DNA from: an uncultured Lentisphaeraceae bacterium
GTDB taxonomy: Bacteria > Verrucomicrobiota > Kiritimatiellia > RFP12 > DVOR01
NCBI GenBank assembly: GCA_946056345.1
Contig: CAMGJH010000091.1
Span: 1-5,496, forward strand
Reading direction: 5' to 3'
DNA length: 5,496 bases
Shown: in pieces, positions 1-5,496 of the stretch
Position numbering within the stretch: position 1 is the first letter of the stretch
Layout of the letters: each line of letters opens with the position of its first letter
Notes under the pieces: model-generated
What the model was told of the DNA's origin: nothing
Seen by the model: the letters and a program-made list of their open reading frames with translations, nothing else
Database searches by the model: none
Made by a program: the position numbers and the translations under genes

Positions 1-57
1 ATATGGCACAGGTAACGGTCTTTCAAGCCCGGGTCTTAGCGCTAACGTTGCTAAGGG
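1..57. other. Foreign-looking segment joined to mutS at about base 57-60
   Basis: To the right of about base 58 the minus strand encodes orthodox MutS; to the left it does not, in any of the three minus-strand frames (the other two contain stops). G+C is about 50% against roughly two thirds in the neighbouring gene. The mutS frame here uses TTA three times and CTA once in 19 codons. The stretch is rich in dyad symmetry: imperfect hairpin-like GGTCTTTCAAGCCC at 17-30, CCCGGG at 28-33, perfect 10-base palindrome TTAGCGCTAA at 36-45, AACGTT at 44-49, and CTTAGC (35-40) inverted as GCTAAG (50-55). It may be the edge of a dispersed repeat or mobile element inserted in mutS, or a misjoined contig end. 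I cannot assign a family. Confidence 0.6.
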
Positions 58-2334
58 GTCGCGGACTTGGACGGTGTAGTTCTTGACGCCGGGGAGGACG
101 GCGGCGAGCTCGGTGAGTTCGTGGTAGTGGGTGGCGAAGAGGGTGCGGGCTTTGCGGTCGAGGCGGTTGTGGAGGTATTCGACCACGCTCCAGGCGATGG
201 AGATACCGTCGAAGGTGGAGGTGCCGCGGCCGATTTCGTCGAGGACGATGAGCGAGCGCGGGGTGGCGTTGTTAAGGATGTTGGCGGTCTCCTGCATCTC
301 GACCATAAAGGTGGAGCGGCCGCGGGCGAGGTCGTCGCCGGCGCCGACGCGGGTGAAGACGCGGTCGATGAGCCCCACGTGCATCGCTTCGGCCGGGACG
401 TAGGCGCCGAGGTGGGCCATAATGGCGAGGATGGCCACTTGGCGGATGTAGGTGGACTTGCCGGCCATATTGGGCCCGGTGATGAGGATAATCTGCTGGG
501 CGGTGCCGTCGACCTGGGTGTCGTTGGGGACGAAGCGCTCGGCACCGGGCTGGAGCTCGACGATGGGGTGGCGGCCTTCGCGGATGGTGAGGTCGGTAGA
601 GTCGTCGACCACCGGGCAGGTGTAGGCGAGGGCGAGGGCGCGGTCGGCAAAGCCTTGGAGGACGTCGAGGCGGGCGACGGCGGTGGCGGTGGCCTGGATT
701 TCGGCCAGGAAGGCGCAGGCCTTTTGGCGGAGGTCTTGGAAGAGCTCGTATTCCAGGGCGTTGCCCTTCTCCTGGGCACCGAGGATGCGGCTTTCGTATT
801 CCTTGAGCTCGGGGGTGATGAAGCGCTCGGCGTTGACGACGGTCTGGCGGCGCTCGTAGGAGGCCGGGACATTGGCGAGTTGGCCCTTGGTCACCTCGAT
901 GTAGAAGCCGAAGACGTTGTTGCGGCGGACGCGGAGGTTGCGGATGCCGGTGGCCTCTTGCTGCTGGAGCTGGTAGGTGGCCACCCAGTTGTGGCCCTCT
1001 TGGGAGGCGGTGCGGAAGTCGTCGAGCGCGGCGTTGTAGCCGGGGCGGAAGAGGCCGCCTTCGCGGATGGTGAGGGGGGGATCGTCGACGAGGGCCGCGA
1101 GGAGTTCGCGCGTGAGCTCGGGCAGGTCGTGGAGGGAGGCGAAGATCTCTTGGAGGGCGGGCGATTGGGCCTGGGCGATGAGCGAACGCAGGGCGGGGAT
1201 CTGGGCGAGGGAGTCGGCCAAGGCGCGCAGGTCGCGGGCGTTGCCCGAGCCGCCGGAGAGGCGGGTCATCACGCGCTCGAAGTCGCGGGTGTCGGCCAGG
1301 TGGGTGCGCAGGTCGGAGAGGAGGCGGCGATTGGCGATGAGTTCGGTGACGGCGGCTTGGCGCGCGTGGATGGGCTCGAGCTGGCGGAGTGGGGAGCGGA
1401 TCCAGGCGCGCAGGAGGCGCTTGCCCATCGGGGTCTTGGTGCCGTCGAGGACACCGAGGAGGGTCTCGGCTTCGGGGCGGCCGCCGGGGGTGGGGAGGAG
1501 ATCGAGGTTGCGGCAGGTGCACTCGTCGAGGGCCAGGAAGGCGCTGCCTTGGCGGACGGTGAGGCCGCGGACGTGGGAAATGTCGCGATGGAGTTCTTGC
1601 CAGACGTAGTGGAGGAGCGCGCCGGAGGCTTGGACCCAGGCGGGGCGGGGGCCTTGGCCGCAGTAGCCTTCCAAAGAGTGGATTTTGAAGTGGCGCTTGA
1701 GCATATCCTCGGCGGCGTCGGGCATAAACTGCCAGGCGTCGGTCATCGTGACGGTGCCGGCGACCTCGTGGGTGAGGGCGGGGGCGAAGAGGGCGGACTG
1801 CTCGTCGGAGACCAGGGTCTCGCTGGGGGCGATGCGGCGGAGGGCTTCGATGAGCGCGCCGGCGTCGGGGGCATCCTCCACGCAGAGTTCGCCGGTGGAG
1901 AGTTCGAGCGCGGCCACGCCATAGGTCTCCTTCTTGCCGGCGAAGACGGCGGCGATGAAGTTGGAGGCATTCGCGTCGAGGATGCTCTCTTCGGTGAGCG
2001 TGCCGGGGGAGACGATGCGGGTGATTTCGCGGCGGACCAGGCCCTTGGCCGTCTTGGGGTCCTCGGTTTGCTCGCAGACGGCGGCCTTGAGACCGGCGCG
2101 GACGACCTTGGCGAGGTAGCTATCGAGCGCGTGGTAGGGCACGCCGCACATCGGCACGCCGGCGCGTTTGGTGATGGTAACGCCGAGAATGGGGGCTGCG
2201 CGGTGAGCATCGTCAAAGAACATCTCGTAGAAGTCGCCCATCCGGAAGAAGAGGATGGTCTCGTCGTCCAACTCTTCCTTGGTCCGGCGATACTGCCGCA
2301 TCATCGGGGTGAGGCCGTCAGTTTCCTTAGCCAT
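1..2334 (-). CDS. mutS: DNA mismatch repair protein MutS (3' end beyond or replaced at the window edge)
   Basis: MutS recognises base mispairs and small loops as a dimeric ATPase clamp and recruits MutL. The frame opens at ATG 2334 and stays open to base 1 (778 codons; complete MutS is usually about 850-900). Visible landmarks: mismatch-reading Phe-X-Glu motif F35-Y36-E37 inside RMGDFYEMFF; connector and lever regions; clamp region with NVFGFYIEVTKGQL near residues 470-485; Walker A GPNMAGKST at 620-628; GAGDDLARGRSTFMVEM signature; Walker B LIVLDEIGRGTST with D699-E700; ATHYHEL with H736. These positions track E. coli MutS within a few residues. The ATG overlaps the ribF stop by 8 nt and has GGAGG six bases upstream, which fixes the start. 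After VKNYTVQVRD (about residue 759) the remaining 19 codons do not resemble MutS: the expected F-H/R...SYG..VA..AG.P stretch is missing. Identity is certain; whether the gene is intact is not. Confidence 0.96.
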   Translation of the reverse strand, partial: MAKETDGLTPMMRQYRRTKEELDDETILFFRMGDFYEMFFDDAHRAAPILGVTITKRAGVPMCGVPYHALDSYLAKVVRAGLKAAVCEQTEDPKTAKGLVRREITRIVSPGTLTEESILDANASNFIAAVFAGKKETYGVAALELSTGELCVEDAPDAGALIEALRRIAPSETLVSDEQSALFAPALTHEVAGTVTMTDAWQFMPDAAEDMLKRHFKIHSLEGYCGQGPRPAWVQASGALLHYVWQELHRDISHVRGLTVRQGSAFLALDECTCRNLDLLPTPGGRPEAETLLGVLDGTKTPMGKRLLRAWIRSPLRQLEPIHARQAAVTELIANRRLLSDLRTHLADTRDFERVMTRLSGGSGNARDLRALADSLAQIPALRSLIAQAQSPALQEIFASLHDLPELTRELLAALVDDPPLTIREGGLFRPGYNAALDDFRTASQEGHNWVATYQLQQQEATGIRNLRVRRNNVFGFYIEVTKGQLANVPASYERRQTVVNAERFITPELKEYESRILGAQEKGNALEYELFQDLRQKACAFLAEIQATATAVARLDVLQGFADRALALAYTCPVVDDSTDLTIREGRHPIVELQPGAERFVPNDTQVDGTAQQIILITGPNMAGKSTYIRQVAILAIMAHLGAYVPAEAMHVGLIDRVFTRVGAGDDLARGRSTFMVEMQETANILNNATPRSLIVLDEIGRGTSTFDGISIAWSVVEYLHNRLDRKARTLFATHYHELTELAAVLPGVKNYTVQVRDPLATLALRPGLERPLPVPY

Positions 2335-3253
2335 TGCAAGCCTCCAAAAGGTGTTCGAGGTCGTCGGCAATCTGCGCCTTGAGGGCATCGAGCCCGGCAA
2401 AGGGGCGCTCGGCGCGCAGGCGGGGCCGGGTGAAGGTGAGCGTCACGTCGCAGCCGTACGCATCGCCGGACCAGCCGGGTAGGTGCGCCTCGAAGAGGGG
2501 CGCGGCTTCGGTCTTGAGGGTAGGGGCCACGCCAAAGTTGACGAGCGCCGGGCGCGTTTCGGTGCCGAGCGTGGCCTGGGCGCAGTAGACCCCGCGCGCC
2601 AGGGGCACCAGCCGCTCGCCATCGCGGCCGCGGTAGGGGAGATTGAGGGTGGGGAAGCCGAGGGAGGGGCCGGCCAGGCCGCGGCCACGCACGACCGTGC
2701 CGCAAAAGTTCCACGGGCGGCCAAGCATCGCCGCAACGGCCGTCAGGTCACCGGCTTGGAGGGCGGAGCGGATGCGGGTGGAGGAGACGCGCTCGCCCTG
2801 CCACTGCGCGTAGGGGACGATGTGGACTTCCAGCCCGGCCGCGCGCGCAGTCTCCGGCGAGCCGCTGGCTCCGGCCCCAAAGCGCCAATCTTCGCCGCAG
2901 AAGAGCGTGGCCCCACGGAGGCGGCGGATGAAGTCGGCGGCTGGCAGGGCGGCAAAGGCGGGGGTGAAGGGCTGCTGGATGAGGCGGGCTTCGCCTTCGG
3001 AGAGGGCCGCGCGCAGGAGTTCGAGGTTGCGTGCGTCATCGACGATGCGCCCGGGATCGTGCGCCGGATCGAGCAGCGTGAGGGGAAGCTGGCCAAAGGT
3101 GAGGACGCAGGCCGCGCGGCCGGTGGCACGGGCGTAGGCCAACATCTCGCGCAAGAGCGCCTGGTGGCCCAAGTGGAAGCCATCAAAGGAGCCCACGGCC
3201 AGGGCGGCATTCGCGGGCAGCGCGTCTAGGGAGTTGACCAGGGTGCAGGCCAT
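2327..3253 (-). CDS. ribF: Bifunctional riboflavin kinase / FAD synthetase RibF
   Basis: RibF phosphorylates riboflavin to FMN and adenylates FMN to FAD in the cytoplasm. The 308-residue length is typical. The N-terminal nucleotidyltransferase half shows the ATP-binding motif GSFDGFHLGH at 21-30 (GNFDG is the commoner form), CGEDWRFG at 119-126 and SSTRIRSAL at 158-166. The C-terminal kinase half (from about 183) shows RGRGLAGPSLGFPTLNLP at 189-206, in which PTLN replaces the usual PTAN with the Thr and Asn kept, then GVY at 221, NFGVAPT at 239-245, the acidic E255 region before GDAYG, and LRAERPF at 279-285. The ATG shares one base with the truB stop (TAATG), and no strong Shine-Dalgarno is visible, so translation probably depends on coupling to truB. 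The 3' end overlaps mutS by 8 nt. Both halves look complete, so both activities are expected. Confidence 0.97.
   Translation of the reverse strand: MACTLVNSLDALPANAALAVGSFDGFHLGHQALLREMLAYARATGRAACVLTFGQLPLTLLDPAHDPGRIVDDARNLELLRAALSEGEARLIQQPFTPAFAALPAADFIRRLRGATLFCGEDWRFGAGASGSPETARAAGLEVHIVPYAQWQGERVSSTRIRSALQAGDLTAVAAMLGRPWNFCGTVVRGRGLAGPSLGFPTLNLPYRGRDGERLVPLARGVYCAQATLGTETRPALVNFGVAPTLKTEAAPLFEAHLPGWSGDAYGCDVTLTFTRPRLRAERPFAGLDALKAQIADDLEHLLEACNG
2341..2345 (-). promoter_or_regulatory. Shine-Dalgarno site of mutS, inside the end of ribF
   Basis: The minus strand reads GGAGG, six bases before ATG 2334. The site lies within the last codons of ribF, so mutS ribosomes load on, or are handed over from, ribF-translating mRNA. 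It supports ATG 2334 as the mutS start. Confidence 0.8.
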
Positions 3254-3255
3254 TA
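3251..3255 (-). promoter_or_regulatory. TAATG stop/start junction of truB and ribF
   Basis: On the minus strand the truB stop TAA (3255-3253) shares its last A with the ribF ATG (3253-3251). The 20 bases upstream hold no clear purine-rich ribosome site. This geometry fits termination-reinitiation, giving ribF output tied to truB translation. The overlap is seen; the coupling is inferred. Confidence 0.75.
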
Positions 3256-3999
3256 GGGCGTGCCGGTGAGGTATTGCGGGCAGGGGATGACGCGCCGCTC
3301 AACGTCCGCGCGGCTCATCTCCAGCAAGTCGGCGAAGGGCGTGGCCTGCGCCACGGTGATTTGGCCGCTGACCGTGCGCCGCAAGGCGCAGAGGTGCGCG
3401 CCCACACCCAAGGTTTGGCCGAGATCGTGGGCCAGTGTGCGCACATAGGTGCCCTTGGAGCAGGTCACCTCGAAATCCGCCTCCGCGCGTTCTTCGGCTG
3501 GGCGGAAGGCGGTGATGCGGAAGGCGAAGATGTGGACGAAGCGCTCCTCGCGCTCGCACTCCTCCCCGCGCATTGCCATCTTGTAGAGCGGCTGGCCGGC
3601 AATCTTCACGGCCGAGAACATCGGCGGCTTCTGGAAAAGGTCGCCAACGAAGTCGCGCGCGATGGCCTCGCGGATGGCCTCCTCGGTCAGGCCGGCGGTG
3701 GCGTGCTCCTCAAGGATTTCGCCCAAACGGTCTTGCGTGGCGGTGGCCGCGCCGAAGCGGATGGTGCCGGTGTAGGTCTTCACCTGGCCCATCACGCGCT
3801 CGGAGATCTTGGTGCCCTTGCCCAGCAGAATGAGCAGGAGCCCGGTGGCATCCGGATCGAGCGTGCCGCCGTGGCCCACCTTGGCAAAGCCGAACTTGTG
3901 CCGGAGCGTGGCCACCACCACATGCGAGACGAGCCCAGCGGGCTTGTCCACCGCCAGGATGCCGTCAGGATCCGGGAACTCGCTGATAGGCTTACCCAC
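3253..3999 (-). CDS. truB: tRNA pseudouridine(55) synthase TruB, short form without PUA domain
   Basis: TruB converts U55 in the T-loop of tRNAs to pseudouridine. The catalytic Asp is D48 in GHGGTLDPDATG (42-53), with Thr replaced by Gly relative to the common GHTG. Other landmarks: Y76 in KTYTGTIRFG, QKPPMFSAVKIAGQPLY (123-139), and TCSKGTYVRTLAHDLG (179-194) with R187 at the position of the active-site Arg of E. coli TruB. At 248 residues it is about 60 shorter than the E. coli protein and ends soon after the catalytic domain, so the C-terminal PUA-type RNA-binding extension is absent. I chose the GTG start at 3999: it has GAGGAG eight bases upstream and places the GILAVDKPAG motif at the usual distance from the N-terminus. 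It begins five bases after the rbfA stop and shares one base with ribF. Confidence 0.96.
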   Translation of the reverse strand: MGKPISEFPDPDGILAVDKPAGLVSHVVVATLRHKFGFAKVGHGGTLDPDATGLLLILLGKGTKISERVMGQVKTYTGTIRFGAATATQDRLGEILEEHATAGLTEEAIREAIARDFVGDLFQKPPMFSAVKIAGQPLYKMAMRGEECEREERFVHIFAFRITAFRPAEERAEADFEVTCSKGTYVRTLAHDLGQTLGVGAHLCALRRTVSGQITVAQATPFADLLEMSRADVERRVIPCPQYLTGTP

Positions 4000-4004
4000 C
4001 GCGC

Positions 4005-4391
4005 TTACTCCTCGGCGATGGCTTCCTCAGCCGGGGACTCTTCCGGGAGGTCGAGGTGGCTGAGGATGTCGAGCACGCGGTCGCCCTTGGCGATGCCCAC
4101 ATCCAGGCGGAAGCGCAGATGGGGCGTGAAGCGCAGGGTGAGGTTGCGGTTGATGAGCTCTTGCAGCTCGCGGGCGTGCTTGGAGAGGCGGCGCAGCCAG
4201 GTGGGGTGCTGCTCGGCATCGCGGATGGAGACCCACACATCGGCCGTGCGCAAGTTCGGCGCGCAGGCCACCTTCGTGACGGTCACACCGGCGATGTCAA
4301 TCTCTGGGTCGGACTGCAGCACGCGGAAGAGGTCGTCGGCAATCTCGCGCTGGAGGAGTGAGTTAATGCGGTCGAGGCGGTTAACGGACAT
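4005..4391 (-). CDS. rbfA: 30S ribosome-binding factor RbfA
   Basis: RbfA is a small KH-like protein that binds late 30S precursors near the 5' helix of 16S rRNA and helps maturation, notably in the cold. The 128-residue product begins MSVNRLDRINSLLQREIADD, a typical RbfA N-terminus, followed by VTVTKVACAPNLRTADVWVSI (about 39-59; usually V.VS.DL..A.VYVS) and the closing signature LTLRFTPHLRFRLDVGIAKGDRVLDIL (about 88-114). The frame is open further upstream to 4532, but that extension overlaps the end of infB in another frame; ATG 4391 has AGGAG six bases upstream and matches family length, so it is the start. The C-terminus is an acidic tail, EESPAEEAIAEE. It lies 22 nt after infB and five nt before truB. 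Confidence 0.96.
   Translation of the reverse strand: MSVNRLDRINSLLQREIADDLFRVLQSDPEIDIAGVTVTKVACAPNLRTADVWVSIRDAEQHPTWLRRLSKHARELQELINRNLTLRFTPHLRFRLDVGIAKGDRVLDILSHLDLPEESPAEEAIAEE
4008..4013 (-). promoter_or_regulatory. Shine-Dalgarno site of truB within the last rbfA codons
   Basis: The minus strand reads GAGGAG, which also encodes the two final Glu residues of RbfA, followed by the rbfA TAA and then GTG at 3999. The eight-base spacing supports the GTG as the truB start. Confidence 0.7.
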
Positions 4392-4397
4392 AGGCGG

Positions 4398-4402
4398 CTC
4401 CT
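4398..4402 (-). promoter_or_regulatory. Shine-Dalgarno site of rbfA
   Basis: AGGAG on the minus strand, six bases before ATG 4391, lies in the 22-nt infB-rbfA gap. It decides the rbfA start against the longer open frame that reaches back into infB. Confidence 0.8.
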
Positions 4403-4413
4403 GCGTTGGGGCG

Positions 4414-5496
4414 TTAGAGCGTCTTGGGCAGCTCTTCCATCTCGTAGCACTCGACCGTGTCGCCCTCGCGGAACTCCTCGAAGGAGCCGAAGCCCAGGCC
4501 GCACTCCTGCGCGGGGGCAATCTCCTTGACATCGTCCTTGAAGTGCTTCATCGTGACGACAGCGCCATCGAAGATCTGCGTCTTGCCACGATAGATGCGG
4601 AACTTGCCCTTGAAGGTGAGCGAACCGTCGAGCATCTGGCAACCGGCAATCTTGCCGAGCTTGCTGATGTCGAAGACCTGGCGGATCTCGGCGTGGCCGC
4701 GGACGACCTCCTTGTACTCCGGCGCAATGAGGTCAAGCATACAGCGCTTGACGTGTTCGATGAGCTCGTAGATGATGCGGAAGGTGTTGATGCGCACGCC
4801 ATTCTGCCGGGCCATCGCCTGGACGCCCGGCTCGCAGTTCACGCCGAAGCCCACCACGATGGCGCCCTTGGCGCGCTGCACATCGGCCGCCGTCACAGAG
4901 CCCACGCCGGAATAGAGGATCTTGAGCGAGACCTTCTGCGAGACGATGCCCTTGAGGCACTCGACCACCGCTTCGGCCGTGCCCTGCGCATCGCCCTTGA
5001 CGATGATGTCGAGCTCGCCCTTGCCGTCGGCCTCCAGGCGCTTGGTCCAGTCGGCCATAATCGACGACTGCGCGGCGGAGAGGGACTGGAGCTTGTTCGC
5101 TTCGGCGGTCTTCTCGGCCAATTCGCGCGCCCGCTTCTCGTTGAGCATCACGCGGAACTCCGAGCCGGCCTCCGGCACGCCCGAGAGGCCCGTGCACTTG
5201 ACTGCGATAGAGGGTCCGGCGGACTTGGTGGGCTTGCCGCGCTCGTCGATGAGTGAGCGGACCTTGCCGTAGTGTTCGCCGCAGAGCACCACATCGCCCA
5301 CGTGGAGCGTGCCGCCCTGCACGAGCAGCGTGGCCGTCGGCCCCAAGCCCTGCTCGAGCTGCGACTCGATGACCGCGCCATTCGCGCGGCGGTTCGGGTT
5401 GGCCTGCAATTCCATCACGTCGGCCTGGATGAGGATGGTCTCCAGGAGGTCCTCGACGCCCTGGCCGGTGGTGCCGGAGACTTCGCAGCACTCGAT
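4414..5496 (-). CDS. infB: Translation initiation factor IF2, C-terminal part (5' end outside the window)
   Basis: IF2 is the GTPase that brings initiator fMet-tRNA to the 30S subunit and promotes 50S joining. The window holds the last 360 residues and the stop; the frame runs on past the right edge, so the internal GTG/ATG codons near 5418 are not starts. In window numbering: residues 1-26 end the G domain, with the G5 loop reading VSGTTGQG instead of the common VSAKTG; residues 27-125 form the beta-barrel domain II (NGAVIESQLEQGLGPTATLL); about 150-255 the alpha/beta/alpha domain III (IIVKGDAQGTAEA, SGVGSVTAADV); and about 260-352 the C2 barrel that binds fMet-tRNA (EIRQVFDISKLGKIAGC, FKDDVKE, ECGLGFGSF, EGDTVE). 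The alignment with E. coli IF2 is continuous to the end. This is the first gene of the visible operon; any promoter and upstream partners such as nusA lie outside. Confidence 0.98.
   Translation of the reverse strand: MECCEVSGTTGQGVEDLLETILIQADVMELQANPNRRANGAVIESQLEQGLGPTATLLVQGGTLHVGDVVLCGEHYGKVRSLIDERGKPTKSAGPSIAVKCTGLSGVPEAGSEFRVMLNEKRARELAEKTAEANKLQSLSAAQSSIMADWTKRLEADGKGELDIIVKGDAQGTAEAVVECLKGIVSQKVSLKILYSGVGSVTAADVQRAKGAIVVGFGVNCEPGVQAMARQNGVRINTFRIIYELIEHVKRCMLDLIAPEYKEVVRGHAEIRQVFDISKLGKIAGCQMLDGSLTFKGKFRIYRGKTQIFDGAVVTMKHFKDDVKEIAPAQECGLGFGSFEEFREGDTVECYEMEELPKTL

Noticed and set aside
36..55. Integron attC-like core from the GCTAAC/GTTGC and TTAGC pattern
   Set aside because: The bases before AAC do not fit the RYYYAAC consensus, no paired outer boxes at normal spacing are visible, and no cassette or integrase is in the window.
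1..60. Simple frameshift at the end of mutS
   Set aside because: Translating all three minus-strand frames of bases 1-60 does not recover the conserved MutS continuation; two of the frames have stops.
272..1522. 416-codon minus-strand open frame inside mutS
   Set aside because: Arg/Pro-rich off-frame translation of mutS; the real frame carries the Walker A, Walker B and clamp motifs.
67..2382. 771-codon plus-strand open frame antisense to mutS
   Set aside because: It is in exact codon register with mutS, begins with TTG without a ribosome site, and its Gly/Glu/Val/Ala/Asp-rich product has no recognisable domain. It is explained by missing TTA/CTA/TCA codons in mutS.
2483..3229. 248-codon plus-strand open frame antisense to ribF
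   Set aside because: It is in register with ribF and bounded by complements of two ribF CTA codons; no independent support.
4392..4532. 47-residue N-terminal extension of RbfA
   Set aside because: The extension is an off-frame reading of the infB end, low complexity, and unnecessary given ATG 4391 with AGGAG six bases upstream and family-typical length.
3274..5256. 660-codon plus-strand open frame antisense to truB, rbfA and infB
   Set aside because: It mirrors three conserved genes, is low complexity, and has no motif or ribosome site; a codon-bias shadow.

Overview
The window is a segment of bacterial chromosome, about two thirds G+C, with every supported gene on the minus strand. Read in the direction of transcription (right to left), the order is infB (3' part), rbfA, truB, ribF and mutS (start plus most of the gene). 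The genes are packed as one operon: a 22-nt gap between infB and rbfA, a 5-nt gap between rbfA and truB, a 1-nt stop/start overlap between truB and ribF, and an 8-nt overlap between ribF and mutS. All four visible stop codons are TAA. There is no non-coding stretch longer than about 60 bases, and I see no tRNA, rRNA, CRISPR array, internal terminator or internal promoter.

The infB-rbfA-truB-ribF part is a widely conserved translation/ribosome-maturation cluster: initiation factor IF2, the 30S maturation factor RbfA, tRNA pseudouridine-55 synthase TruB and the FAD-producing enzyme RibF. The unusual member is mutS (DNA mismatch recognition), which sits where many bacteria have rpsO and looks translationally coupled to ribF. 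From the general look of the proteins (a short TruB without a PUA domain and with GHGGTLDP in its active site, and the MutS N-terminus) I lean towards the PVC group, Verrucomicrobiota/Kiritimatiellota-like. This is an impression, not a measurement.

The one clear anomaly is the left end. MutS is orthodox for residues 1-759 and then stops resembling MutS at about base 57-60. The frame stays open for 19 more codons to the window edge, but those residues lack the expected continuation, the G+C falls to about 50%, and four of the 19 codons are TTA or CTA, codons absent from the preceding 759. The segment also contains palindromes reminiscent of dispersed REP-like repeats. It is either a real insertion or rearrangement cutting mutS before its C-terminal part, or a chimeric assembly end. 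I found no convincing new biological system in the rest of the window; it is conserved housekeeping DNA.
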